NCBI GenBank assembly: GCA_963759375.1
Contig: CAVWYY010000004.1
Coordinates: 351,961 to 415,960 of the forward strand
Length of the DNA: 64,000 nt
Reading direction: 5' to 3'
Origin: DASSUW01 sp963759375
Lineage (GTDB): Bacteria > Actinomycetota > Thermoleophilia > Solirubrobacterales > Solirubrobacteraceae
Both the position numbers and the translations under genes were made by a program. Below, in pieces: positions 9,820 through 17,819 of this stretch; within the stretch, counting starts at the first letter, position 1; each line of letters begins with the position of its first letter. Below the pieces are notes generated by a model. The model made no database searches. It was not told where the DNA came from and saw only the letters and a program-made list of their open reading frames with translations.

Positions 9820-10137
9820 ATGTCTGCTGTAACACAGCCCACCAGCGACGAGATGCAGCTCGCGACCGTGATGGCCGCGCTGAGCGACCCCGTGCGCGTG
9901 ACCATCGTGCGCACGCTGGCCGCGCAGGGCGAGTTCGCGTGCGGCACGCTCGATCTCGGCGTCTCGCCCGCCACGCGCTCGCACCACTTCCGCGTGCTGC
10001 GCGAGGCCGGCATCACGCACACGCGCCCCTCGGGCACGCATCGCTACGTCTCGCTGCGCCGCGAGGAGCTCGACGAGCGCTTCCCGGGCCTGCTCGACGC
10101 GGTGCTGACCGCCGCCGAGCGCGAGGCGTCCCGCTAG
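9820..10137 (+). CDS. ArsR-family winged-helix transcriptional regulator
   Basis: 105 aa. Winged helix: 'VMAALSDPVRVTIVRTLAAQGE', recognition region 'SPATRSHHFRVLREAGITHTRPSGTHRYVSLRREEL'. No metal-binding Cys pair of classical ArsR/SmtB is evident (single Cys in FACGTLD), so the signal may be non-metal. It is divergent from the EamA transporter, so it probably represses that gene and itself. The stop overlaps the convergent nucleoside hydrolase stop by 4 nt. Confidence 0.85.
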   Translation: MSAVTQPTSDEMQLATVMAALSDPVRVTIVRTLAAQGEFACGTLDLGVSPATRSHHFRVLREAGITHTRPSGTHRYVSLRREELDERFPGLLDAVLTAAEREASR

Positions 10138-11075
10138 TCGAGCGAGCCGATCCGCTCGACCAGCAGGTCGATGAACGTGTCGCCGCGCACCTCGGTGGCG
10201 ACGTGCGCATTGACGGGCCGCGCGGTGACGTTCCAGACGTCCGCGACGGTCCGGCCGCGGCACAGCTCCGAGCCGCACTCGACCTCGACGTTGCACAGGA
10301 CCGTCGTCACCAGGTCGCCGCGGATCACGTGGGCGACGGCGAGCGCGTCGTGCACCGGCGAGCCGGGCATGTCGTAGACGCGCGAGTGGAACCGGTTGTA
10401 GAACGCGAACAGCTCGGCGACGACGGTGCCGACCGGGCCGCGCTCGCGCAGCGTGTCGGCGTGCGCCGGCGTCATCAGCGCGCGGTGCGTGACGTCGAGC
10501 CCGACCATCGTCGTGTCGAGGCCGGACGCGAACACGCGGACGGCGGCCTCGGGGTCGGCCCAGATGTTGAACTCGGCCGCGGGCGTGATGTTGCCCTCGG
10601 CGATCGCGCCGCCCATGAGGACGATCCGCTCGACGTTGTCGGTCACGCCCGGGTGGCGGGCGAGCAGCAGCGCGATGTTCGTGAGCGGGCCGGTGGGGAT
10701 GAGCGTGACCGGCCGGCTGCTGGCCGCGATCCGCTCGGCCAGGAAGTCGATCGCGTGGGCGTCGACCGGGGCGGCGGTCGGATCCGGCAGGTCGGGCCCG
10801 TCGAGCCCGGTGGCGCCGTGCACGTGGTCGGCGACCCGCGGTTCGCGCAGCAACGGCCGGTCGGCGCCCGCGGCGACGTCGATGTCGGTGCGCCCGGCGA
10901 GCTCGAGGATCTTCAGGGCATTGACGGTCGTGTTCGCGAGCGTCGTGTTCCCGTGGACGGTGGTGACGCCGAGCAGCTCGAGCTCCGGGCTGGCGAGCGC
11001 GAGCAGCAGCGCCATGGCGTCGTCATGGCCCGGGTCGCAGTCGATGATGATCGGGACGCCCACCGCGGGCGCCAA
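10134..11075 (-). CDS. Inosine-uridine-preferring nucleoside hydrolase
   Basis: 313 aa. The N-terminal DCDPGHDDAMALLLA is the Asp-rich calcium/ribose-binding signature. Further family blocks are 'TVHGNTTLANTTVNALKIL', 'IPTGPLTNIALLL', 'ERIVLMGGA', 'EFNIWADPEAA' and a late 'SPVHDALAVAH' with the metal Asp. It hydrolyses the N-glycosidic bond of ribonucleosides for base and ribose salvage. Base preference cannot be read. The start overlaps the upstream exported-protein gene by 53 bp. Confidence 0.9.
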   Translation of the reverse strand: MAPAVGVPIIIDCDPGHDDAMALLLALASPELELLGVTTVHGNTTLANTTVNALKILELAGRTDIDVAAGADRPLLREPRVADHVHGATGLDGPDLPDPTAAPVDAHAIDFLAERIAASSRPVTLIPTGPLTNIALLLARHPGVTDNVERIVLMGGAIAEGNITPAAEFNIWADPEAAVRVFASGLDTTMVGLDVTHRALMTPAHADTLRERGPVGTVVAELFAFYNRFHSRVYDMPGSPVHDALAVAHVIRGDLVTTVLCNVEVECGSELCRGRTVADVWNVTARPVNAHVATEVRGDTFIDLLVERIGSLD

Positions 11076-11598
11076 CTATAGGGAGAGCCACGCGCCGCAG
11101 AGCGACCAGCGCGCCGGCCCCGAGCGCCGCCGCGAGGATCGCGATCAGCGCCCACGGGGTCCCGCCCCCGGTGTCGGCCGCAGCCGGCGCGGCGGGCGCG
11201 GGCGCCGGCTCGTCGGGGAGGCCGATGGTCGAGCCCGGGAACGGCTCGAAGCGGGCGGTCACGCGCTCGATCGCGGCCTTCGAGCGCGACGACAGCTGCA
11301 TCCACGAGCCGTCCTCCGCCACCAGCATCCGCACCGACGGCACCCACCACGACGTGAACTGGCCGACCGGCGTGCCGTCCGGCTCGGCGATGGTGGCCCG
11401 CAGGCTGATGACGCCGCCGGCGGGATTGGGCGGGACGGTCGGCGGCCCGCCGTTCATCAGCGCCTGCAGCACGGCGGGGTCGCGCGTGGTCGCGCACTCG
11501 TCGACCCCGCAGACGCGCGCCTTCGTGATCTCCTTGGCCTGCGCCGCGGGCGCGGCGATGAGGGCGACGGCGAGTGCGATGAGGGCGGCGGTGCGCAT
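11023..11598 (-). CDS. Exported protein with C-terminal membrane anchor, function unknown
   Basis: 191 aa from ATG 11598. Signal peptide MRTAALIALAVALIAAPAAQA, an extracellular region with one Cys pair (RVCGVDECATTRD), a Pro/Ala-rich linker (EPAPAPAAPAAADTGGG) and a C-terminal helix (WALIAILAAALGAGALVAL) followed by a basic tail: a type I membrane topology. No family recognised. It precedes the nucleoside hydrolase and overlaps its start, so they may be cotranscribed. Confidence 0.6.
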   Translation of the reverse strand: MRTAALIALAVALIAAPAAQAKEITKARVCGVDECATTRDPAVLQALMNGGPPTVPPNPAGGVISLRATIAEPDGTPVGQFTSWWVPSVRMLVAEDGSWMQLSSRSKAAIERVTARFEPFPGSTIGLPDEPAPAPAAPAAADTGGGTPWALIAILAAALGAGALVALRRVALPIVGARGGRPDHHRLRPGP

Positions 11599-11639
11599 AC
11601 CCGTCCTACACCCGGAGGCCGCGCGAGGTTCCCGCCATA

Positions 11640-12083
11640 GTGTCTGGCGTGCACGACATCGAGACACGGGCCGACTGCGAGCGCCTGGTGCGCGCGTTCT
11701 ACGGCCGCGCGCTCGAGGATCCGGTCATCGGTTACCTGTTCACCGACGTCGCGAAGCTCGACCTCGAGGCGCACGTGCCGCGGATCACGTCGTTCTGGGA
11801 GACCGTCCTGCTCGGCGCGCGGTCCTACGGCGGCGGCGCGTTCCGCCCGCACGCGGCGCTGCACATGAAGGCGCCGCTGCGGCGCGCGCACTTCGAGCAG
11901 TGGCTGCGGCTCTGGGTCCGGACGGTCGACGAGCTGTTCGCGGGCGAGCGCGCCGACCTGGCGAAGGCCCACGCGCAGCGCGTCGCCGGCGCGTTCTACG
12001 GCCGCGTGCAGACGCTGCCGTCACCCGGCGACGCGTCGCCGGCCGGCCTCACGATCACGCATCACGGACCGACCACGGGGTGA
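11640..12083 (+). CDS. Truncated haemoglobin, group III-like
   Basis: 147 aa starting at GTG 11640 (GTG at 11649 also possible). Globin features: 'LVRAFYGRALEDPVIGYLF', 'RITSFWETVLLGARSYGG', 'HAALHMKAPLRRAHFEQWLRLW' with the proximal His, and 'DELFAGERADLAKAHAQRVAGAFYGRV'. Group III truncated globins bind O2 or NO at haem; a physiological role is unproven. The 3' end overlaps the convergent DUF427 gene by 29 bp. Confidence 0.82.
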   Translation: MSGVHDIETRADCERLVRAFYGRALEDPVIGYLFTDVAKLDLEAHVPRITSFWETVLLGARSYGGGAFRPHAALHMKAPLRRAHFEQWLRLWVRTVDELFAGERADLAKAHAQRVAGAFYGRVQTLPSPGDASPAGLTITHHGPTTG

Positions 12084-12909
12084 CGGCGCGGCCGAGCGCG
12101 TCGCCGCCGATCACCAGGTCGACCCGCTCGCTGAAGAACGCCACGAGGCCGGCGATCTCGCTCACGCGCCGCGACGGCGTCACGTAGGTCCACGCGACGT
12201 CCTCGTGGGTCGCGCCGTCGATCTCCACGGACCAGTACGTGGCCTCGCCCTTGTGGCCGCACTGCGTGCGCGTCGGGCTCGGCAGCAGGTCGACCAGCAC
12301 GTCCTCGCGCGGCACGTACGCGCGCATGGGGAGCAGCACTCCCTCGTAGAGCAGCCGCGCCCGGCGGCTCTCGGCGAGCACGACCCCGTCGAGCTCGACG
12401 CGGACGTCGCGGGAGCTGGGGAGGATCGTGATGCTGTGGTACGGATCGCGGGCGTGGACGCGGACGCGCTCGTTCTCCTCGAGCCAGCCGTCGAATCCGT
12501 CGAAGTCGAGGATCGCGTAGCCGTCGAGGTCCGGGTCGTCCGGCAGGAAGGCGACGTGGGTGCGGTGCGTGCCGTTCCAGACGAGGCCGGCCGGGCGCCC
12601 GTCCGCCGTATGGACCGCGAAGGGGATGGACGGGTCGAGCACCGGCAGGCCCTGCAGTGCCGGATCGCTGATCACGAAGCCCACCTCCGGGTCGCCGCTG
12701 ACCGGAGCCTCCGGCAGCAGCTCGCCGAGGATGTCCGCGACCGGCACGGCGTACGACGGCACCAGCCGCCGCGGCTCGTAGACCAGCAGCGCGCGGGCGC
12801 TGTCCACCACCACGTCGTCGCCGATCAGCGCGCGGATCCGCCGCTGGGTGTGCTCGTGGCGCATCTCGCCGATCCGCGCCATCAGCTCGTCGAGCAGCCT
12901 CGCGCTCAT
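12055..12909 (-). CDS. DUF427 protein with tandem domains
   Basis: 284 aa from ATG 12909 behind a clear GAGGAGGGA ribosome site. The C-terminal domain is typical DUF427: 'VRVELDGVVLAESRRARLLYEGVLLPMRAYVP', 'CGHKGEATYWSV', 'VAWTYVTPSRRVSEIAGLVAFF'. A diverged first copy is visible near residues 20-110 ('DDVVVDSARALLVYEPRRLVPSYAVP'). DUF427 is a small beta-tent domain without an established biochemical function. Confidence 0.8.
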   Translation of the reverse strand: MSARLLDELMARIGEMRHEHTQRRIRALIGDDVVVDSARALLVYEPRRLVPSYAVPVADILGELLPEAPVSGDPEVGFVISDPALQGLPVLDPSIPFAVHTADGRPAGLVWNGTHRTHVAFLPDDPDLDGYAILDFDGFDGWLEENERVRVHARDPYHSITILPSSRDVRVELDGVVLAESRRARLLYEGVLLPMRAYVPREDVLVDLLPSPTRTQCGHKGEATYWSVEIDGATHEDVAWTYVTPSRRVSEIAGLVAFFSERVDLVIGGDALGRAVTPWSVRDA

Positions 12910-13012
12910 CGTCTTCCCTCCTCGTTCGGCCTCATTGACGAGGTAGACCGGGACGGGCGGCCGCGTATTCCCTCCGCCGGTTGACGGGTGCGTCACCCGC
13001 GCGTACGGTCGC

Positions 13013-13240
13013 ATGATCGTGAGATGGGACTGGAGGAAGTGGCCGCCGGTGATGCAGCGGACGCTCGCGGACGACATCAAGTGGGCGTTGTTCGTGTTCA
13101 CGGGCGCGATCCTCGCCTACCTCGTCTTCGCCGACGGCGACGCCTCGCTCCTGCTTGGTGCCTTCCTCGGGCTCGTCCTCGTGGTCGTCGTGTTGAACGT
13201 CGTCCGTGGCGTACGCCGCCGGCGCACTCGCCTCGGCTGA
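13013..13240 (+). CDS. Small membrane protein
   Basis: 75 aa with two hydrophobic segments, WALFVFTGAILAYLVF and SLLLGAFLGLVLVVVVLNVV, and a basic tail RGVRRRRTRLG. Start ATG 13013. Its 3' end overlaps the next gene (GTG 13206) by 35 nt in another frame, suggesting coupling. No family recognised. Confidence 0.55.
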   Translation: MIVRWDWRKWPPVMQRTLADDIKWALFVFTGAILAYLVFADGDASLLLGAFLGLVLVVVVLNVVRGVRRRRTRLG

Positions 13241-14072
13241 GGCGCACGTCGCGGCCGTCCGCGACGATCCAGCGGCGCGGCTCGCGTTGATGGAGGAGCT
13301 GTTCCGTGGGCCGACGGGCAGCGCGCCGCGACACGTGCCGTTCCGCCGGGCGGCGCTGTCGTTCATGCGCTGGCAGGCGCAGCGCGGCGTGCTCAACGCG
13401 CTCGACGCATCGCCGCCGGGCAGCGTGTGGTGGCGGGCGATGAACGATCGGCTGCTGCGCGACGGATGCGAAGCCGTCTCCCTGCTCGGCACGTCGCCCG
13501 GCGAGGCGTCCTCGCAGGCCGTGAACCTGTGGCTGGAGTTCAGCGCGAGGCCGACGGGGCGCAACTGGTACCGGGCGCACAACGCGAGCATCGTCGGCGG
13601 CTACCTCGAGCATCGCGAGCTCGCCGAGACGGAGAACGCGCCGGAGCGCTTCTTCATGAACGTCGCGCTGACGCGCGTGCTGTACGCGCACGCGCTCGTC
13701 GGTGCGCCGCGCCTGGCCCTGGGCCGGCTGGCCTGGCTCGGCGTGGTCGGCGACCCCCGGCTGGGCATGGCCGGGGTGTTCCTCTCGCTCCGCCGCGTGC
13801 TGCCGGACCGCTATCCGCTCACGCTCGACGTGGAGCGCTACATCGCCGACGAGCAGCGCCTTGCCCGGGTGCTCGACTACGCGGTGATCGTGCCGCGTCT
13901 GCAGCGCCTGTACGAGTGGTCGGCGCAGGACCTCGGCGAGCCACGCCTGCTGGAGCTGATCCGCGACGGCAACCCGGTCTATGCGTGGCCGTACGAGCAG
14001 CGACACGTCTGGCACACGCCGGGCATGCCACCCGCGGCCGGGGTGATCGATCGGGTGACACGCGCTCGCTGA
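13206..14072 (+). CDS. Conserved hypothetical protein
   Basis: 288 aa from GTG 13206, mostly helical and soluble, without signal peptide or membrane span. Distinct motifs include 'PFRRAALSFMRWQAQRGVLN', 'GSVWWRAMNDRLLRDGCEA', 'WYRAHNASIVGGYLEH' and 'FFMNVALTRVLYAHALV'. The arrangement recalls uncharacterised actinobacterial proteins, but I cannot assign a domain. It overlaps the preceding small membrane gene and ends 6 nt before the convergent SRPBCC gene. Confidence 0.6.
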   Translation: MAYAAGALASAEAHVAAVRDDPAARLALMEELFRGPTGSAPRHVPFRRAALSFMRWQAQRGVLNALDASPPGSVWWRAMNDRLLRDGCEAVSLLGTSPGEASSQAVNLWLEFSARPTGRNWYRAHNASIVGGYLEHRELAETENAPERFFMNVALTRVLYAHALVGAPRLALGRLAWLGVVGDPRLGMAGVFLSLRRVLPDRYPLTLDVERYIADEQRLARVLDYAVIVPRLQRLYEWSAQDLGEPRLLELIRDGNPVYAWPYEQRHVWHTPGMPPAAGVIDRVTRAR

Positions 14073-14078
14073 GGTCGG

Positions 14079-14720
14079 TCACGTGGCAGGCTCGCCGGTG
14101 TAGGCGTCCGCGGTGCGCGCCGCCGCGGCGCGCGCGTCCTCGGGGTCAGCCCCCGCCGCGATGTCCGCTTCCGCCCAGCGCTCGCTGGACAGCCGCAGGA
14201 ACCGCCGTCCGTCCTCGGACGCCTGCCAGGCCTCGACCTCCGCGCGGTCGGGCTGCTCGCGGCCCCCGGCGAGGTGCAACGTCAGGCCCAGCACGCCCCC
14301 GTCCCACCCGATGCCCACCGCGCTCGGCCCGAACTGGACCCAGCGTTCGTCGCCCACGCGCGCGATGTGCTCGAGCGCGAACCGCGTGCGCCCGTCGGGC
14401 TCGGGCGTGAGCCGCAGCTCGATCCACGTGATCTCGCCGCCGTACTCCCAGGTCGCGTCCACGCTGTGGGGCGGTTCGCAGCGCTCGATCGTCCCGGACG
14501 CGTTGCCCTTGAGCTCGTAGCGGCCGCCCTCGCGCAGGTCCCCGGAGATCGGCAGGAACCAGCGCGAGATGCGCTCGGGGTCGGTGCACGCGTCCCAGAG
14601 ATCCTCGGGCGGCGTGTCGTACACGCGCGAGACCGTGATCGTGCGCGCCTCGCCGGCCGCCAGCGTCCGCTGGCCGACCGTGCGCTCGACGCTGCTGATC
14701 TCATGGGTGACGTCGATCAT
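14079..14720 (-). CDS. SRPBCC (AHSA1-like) family protein
   Basis: 213 aa from ATG 14720. START/Bet v1-like fold of the Aha1/AHSA1 type: 'ARTITVSRVYDTPPEDLWDA', 'CTDPERISRWFLPISGDLREGG', 'IERCEPPHSVDATWEYGG', 'VGIGWDGGVLGLTLHL'. These proteins bind hydrophobic ligands; pairing with an ArsR regulator is very common. The start overlaps the stop of the ArsR gene (ATGA), so the two form one operon driven from about 15100. Confidence 0.87.
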   Translation of the reverse strand: MIDVTHEISSVERTVGQRTLAAGEARTITVSRVYDTPPEDLWDACTDPERISRWFLPISGDLREGGRYELKGNASGTIERCEPPHSVDATWEYGGEITWIELRLTPEPDGRTRFALEHIARVGDERWVQFGPSAVGIGWDGGVLGLTLHLAGGREQPDRAEVEAWQASEDGRRFLRLSSERWAEADIAAGADPEDARAAAARTADAYTGEPAT

Positions 14721-15067
14721 CGACTGCTCCTCTCGTCGCGGAGCCGGCGTTGGCGGCGGCCGCGGGCTATCTCGGTGGCGAGCGCGTCCAGGTGCGGCGT
14801 CCAGAACGCGCGGAAGCGGTCCAGCCACGCGTCGACGTCACGGAGCGGCTCCGGGTTGACCGCGTACAGGCGCCGCGCGCCCTCGGGGCGCACGGTCGCG
14901 AACCCGGCCTCGCGCAGGACGCGGAGATGCTGGGACACCGCGGGCTGGGAGATCCCGAACTCGGATCGGATGGTCTCGGTGATCGCGCCCGACGAGTGCT
15001 CGCCGGCGGCGAGCAGCTCGAGGATCCGCCTGCGGACGGGATCGCCGAGGACGTCGAACGCGTGCAC
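14717..15067 (-). CDS. ArsR-family regulator of the SRPBCC operon
   Basis: 116 aa winged helix: 'DVLGDPVRRRILELLAAGEHS', recognition region 'FGISQPAVSQHLRVLREAGFATVRPEGARRLY', and a C-terminal tail 'VDAWLDRFRAFWTPHLDALA' typical of SRPBCC-linked ArsR proteins. No metal-binding cysteines. The palindromes at 15089-15118, 22 nt upstream of the start, are the obvious autoregulatory site. Confidence 0.88.
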   Translation of the reverse strand: MHAFDVLGDPVRRRILELLAAGEHSSGAITETIRSEFGISQPAVSQHLRVLREAGFATVRPEGARRLYAVNPEPLRDVDAWLDRFRAFWTPHLDALATEIARGRRQRRLRDERSSR

Positions 15068-15088
15068 GGCACCGATCGTATCAGGCTT

Positions 15089-15118
15089 GACTTATATAAG
15101 TCGTCGTTAACGACGACT
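15089..15118. promoter_or_regulatory. Two overlapping palindromes, candidate ArsR operator
   Basis: GACTTATATAAGTC (15089-15102, perfect 14 bp) runs into AGTCGTCGTTAACGACGACT (15099-15118, perfect 20 bp). The pair shares AGTC and lies directly upstream of the ArsR/SRPBCC operon; the TATATAAG core could be the promoter -10. Repressor binding here would block transcription. Confidence 0.65.
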
Positions 15119-15433
15119 CGCCCGCTGGGGGCGGGCGTTTGATGGTCGTCGTGAGGGACTCGAGTGCCCGCGGGCCATCCGGCCCGCGGTTGGGTCACCA
15201 GGTCGAGTCGAACGCGCCCGGGCGCTGCACCGGGGAAATCTCACGCACTGTGGGAAGGGAGAAGGCGTGAGCGGCGGCGGGGCGGCGAGGTGTGACGGTG
15301 ACGGTCACGGAGTTCATGGCAGGAATACTCTCGCCATCCGGCGTGTGCCTCTATCGCGCTGCCCAGCGTGTTCGAGTTCGGCGGTCCCCCGCCTGCGTAC
15401 GGGCAGCCGCACCGGACGATTGAAGGACGCGGA
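15119..15433. other. Intergenic region with two GC hairpins
   Basis: No gene is supported here. A terminator-like hairpin CGCCCGC(TGGGG)GCGGGCG-TTT spans 15119-15140 (plus-strand reading). A second perfect stem CCGCGGGCC(atcc)GGCCCGCGG spans 15168-15189. The rest, up to the ABC1 kinase stop at 15434, shows nothing recognisable. Confidence 0.5.
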
Positions 15434-16831
15434 CTAGGCAGCGCGCAGCAGCGGGCGACGGCGGTCGCCCCAGAAGTCCTGGTCGAGCTCGCCGAGCGCC
15501 GTGGCCGGCGGGCCGTCGGCGTGGTACTCGTCGCCGAGCGCGGCCCAGTCGGCCTGCGCGCGCAACTCGCCGAGCGTGGAGAACACCAGGCCCTCCATGC
15601 GGCGCATGAGCAGCGCCTGCGGCGGCAGCGTCATGCGCCGCAGGTCCTCGAAGTACTCGGACCGCGGCGAGGAGCTGCGCTCCATCAGATCGGTCACGTA
15701 CTCGGGCGTCAGCCGCCGCAGGCCGGGCTCGAAGTACCACTCGCCGGCCAGCCGCAGCTGCGCGAGCAGCCGCTCGGGCTCGAACGAGCCCGGCTCGGGC
15801 AGGTAGCCGAGCGCCCGCATGCCCGCGTGCACCGCGGGGGCGTCTCCCTCGGTCACGGCGCGGGCGATCGCGTGCTCGCGCTCGAGGTACGCCGGGTCGA
15901 CCATGCGCATGAGACCGAAGTCGAGGAAGCCGACGCGGCCGTCGTCGAGCAGCAGGTAGTTGCCCGGGTGCGGGTCGCCCGACGCGCGGCCCAGGTGGGT
16001 CAGCGTGCCGAAGAAGAAGCGGAAGACGATCTCGGCGAAGCGGTCACGCTCGGCGTCCGGGAGCTGCTTGACCTCTTCGAAGCGGCGGCCGGACAGCAGC
16101 TCGGTGACGAGCACGCGGCGGCTGGAGAGCGACGTGTAGACGGCGGGCACATGCGCGAACGGATGGTCGCGCCAGGCGCGTGCCATCGAGCGGTGGTTCT
16201 GCGCCTCGATCTCGTAGTCGAGCTCCTCGCCGAGCCGCTCGCGCACCTCGGCGGCCAGCGCCTTGACGTCGAGCGCGGGGGCGAGGCGCTTGACCAGCGG
16301 GAGCAGCAGCCCGAGGTTGCGCAGGTCGATCTCCACGGCCTCGGCCATGCCGGGGTACTGGATCTTCACGGCGACCTCGTCGCCGTCGCGCGTGACCGCG
16401 CGGTGGACCTGGCCGATCGAGGCGGCGGCGAACGCGTCCTCGTCGAACTCGGTGAAGTGGCGGGAGAGCGAGCCGCCGAGCTCGGTCTTGACCAGCCGCT
16501 CGATCTTGGGGAAGGGGAGGGGCGGGACGTCGTCGCGCAGCGCGGCCAGCGTGCGCTTGAACTCCTCGCGCTCGGCGGGCGGGATCGCCGTGAAGTCGAC
16601 GGTCGAGAGGACCTGGCCGATCTTCATCGCGGCGCCGCGCATGTGGCCGAGCTGATTCACGAGCTCGCGGGCCAGTGCGGCAGCGCGCTCGCCGGTGGCG
16701 GCCTCGGCGCGCTCGGGCGAGCGCACGCGATTGGCGGCCTGCGTGGTGGCCCAGCGCAGGCCCTGGCCGGCGACCAGGCCGCCGAAGCGGCCCGTGCGGG
16801 AAAGGCGGGAAGTGGGGGGCGCGCCGGCCAT
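15434..16831 (-). CDS. ABC1/UbiB-family atypical kinase (AarF/ADCK-like)
   Basis: 465 aa. Hallmarks of the family: KxGQ motif in 'AAMKIGQVLST', Ala-rich loop 'AAASIGQVHRA' in place of the Gly-rich loop, the lysine 'VAVKIQYPG', catalytic loop 'SGDPHPGNYLLLDDGR' and DFG in 'FLDFGLMRMV'. These membrane-associated ATPases or kinases support isoprenoid-quinone or lipid metabolism. ATG 16831 is chosen; 12 further codons upstream (to 16867) are unconserved. Isolated between divergent psuG and a non-coding gap. Confidence 0.88.
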   Translation of the reverse strand: MAGAPPTSRLSRTGRFGGLVAGQGLRWATTQAANRVRSPERAEAATGERAAALARELVNQLGHMRGAAMKIGQVLSTVDFTAIPPAEREEFKRTLAALRDDVPPLPFPKIERLVKTELGGSLSRHFTEFDEDAFAAASIGQVHRAVTRDGDEVAVKIQYPGMAEAVEIDLRNLGLLLPLVKRLAPALDVKALAAEVRERLGEELDYEIEAQNHRSMARAWRDHPFAHVPAVYTSLSSRRVLVTELLSGRRFEEVKQLPDAERDRFAEIVFRFFFGTLTHLGRASGDPHPGNYLLLDDGRVGFLDFGLMRMVDPAYLEREHAIARAVTEGDAPAVHAGMRALGYLPEPGSFEPERLLAQLRLAGEWYFEPGLRRLTPEYVTDLMERSSSPRSEYFEDLRRMTLPPQALLMRRMEGLVFSTLGELRAQADWAALGDEYHADGPPATALGELDQDFWGDRRRPLLRAA

Positions 16832-16937
16832 GACACGACGGTACGGCCGGGGGTGCCCGCCAACCATACGGGCAACCCCCTGACAACCCCCGTGCTAGCG
16901 CTTACGCCAAGGCGTTCAGCCTGTACGGTGCGCGCTG

Positions 16938-17819
16938 ATGCGATTCACCCGCGAGGTGTCCAACGCGCTCGAGGAGGGGCGGCCGGTCGTGGCGCTGGAG
17001 AGCACGCTGATCGCCCACGGGCTGCCACGTCCGGACAACGTCGAGATCGCCCGCGAGATCGAGGCGGCGGTCCGTGAGGAGGGCGCCATCCCGGCGACCA
17101 TCGCCGTCGTCGATGGCATGGTGCGGATCGGGCTCGACCGCCAGGCGCTCGACGAGATCGCCGAGAACGACGTCGCCAAGTGCAGTGCGCGCGACCTGCC
17201 CGTCGTGATGGCGCGGCGCGCGACCGGCGCCACCACCGTGGCGGCGACCGCGACGCTCGCCGTGCGCGCCGGCATCGGCGCGTTCGCCACCGGCGGGCTC
17301 GGCGGCGTGCATCGCGAGGCGCGCGAGAGCTGGGACGAGTCGGCCGACCTGACCACGCTCGGCCAGACCCCGATCACCGTCGTCTGCGCGGGCGTGAAGT
17401 CGATCCTCGACGTCGAGGCCACGCTCGAGCGGCTCGAGACGCTCAACGTCACGCTGCTCGGCTACCAGACCGACCGCTTCCCCGGCTTCTACCTCGCGGA
17501 CTCCGGGTTCCCGGTGCCGTGGCGGGTCGACTCGCCCGAGGAGGTGGCCGACGTCGCGCACGCGCGCGCCGAGCTCGGCCTCGGGGCGATCGTCGTGGCC
17601 AACCCGCTGGACGAGCCGCTCGATCCCGACCTGCATGAGCGGGTCCTGCGCGACGGCCTGGAAGCGGCCGCGGCCGAGGGCATCCGCGGCAAGGACGTCA
17701 CGCCGTTCCTGCTGGATCGCTTCCACCGCGAGACCGGCGGCGCGAGCCTCGAGGCGAACGTGCGCCTCGTGCTCCGCAACGCCCGGCTGGCGGCGCAGAT
17801 CGCTCGCGCCACGGCATGA
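16938..17819 (+). CDS. psuG: Pseudouridine-5'-phosphate glycosidase
   Basis: 293 aa, full length. 'VALESTLIAHGLPRPDNVE' at the N-terminus, 'GATTVAATATLAVRAGI', 'FATGGLGGVHR', the catalytic lysine block 'VVCAGVKSILDVEATLE' and 'GYQTDRFPGFYLADSG' are diagnostic. The enzyme reversibly splits pseudouridine 5'-phosphate into uracil and ribose 5-phosphate. Its stop overlaps the start of the kinase gene (ATGA), giving a two-step pseudouridine degradation operon. Confidence 0.95.
   Translation: MRFTREVSNALEEGRPVVALESTLIAHGLPRPDNVEIAREIEAAVREEGAIPATIAVVDGMVRIGLDRQALDEIAENDVAKCSARDLPVVMARRATGATTVAATATLAVRAGIGAFATGGLGGVHREARESWDESADLTTLGQTPITVVCAGVKSILDVEATLERLETLNVTLLGYQTDRFPGFYLADSGFPVPWRVDSPEEVADVAHARAELGLGAIVVANPLDEPLDPDLHERVLRDGLEAAAAEGIRGKDVTPFLLDRFHRETGGASLEANVRLVLRNARLAAQIARATA

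Noticed and set aside
15168..15189. Hairpin CCGCGGGCC/GGCCCGCGG as a terminator
   Set aside because: No T tract on either strand. Recorded only as a hairpin in the intergenic entry.
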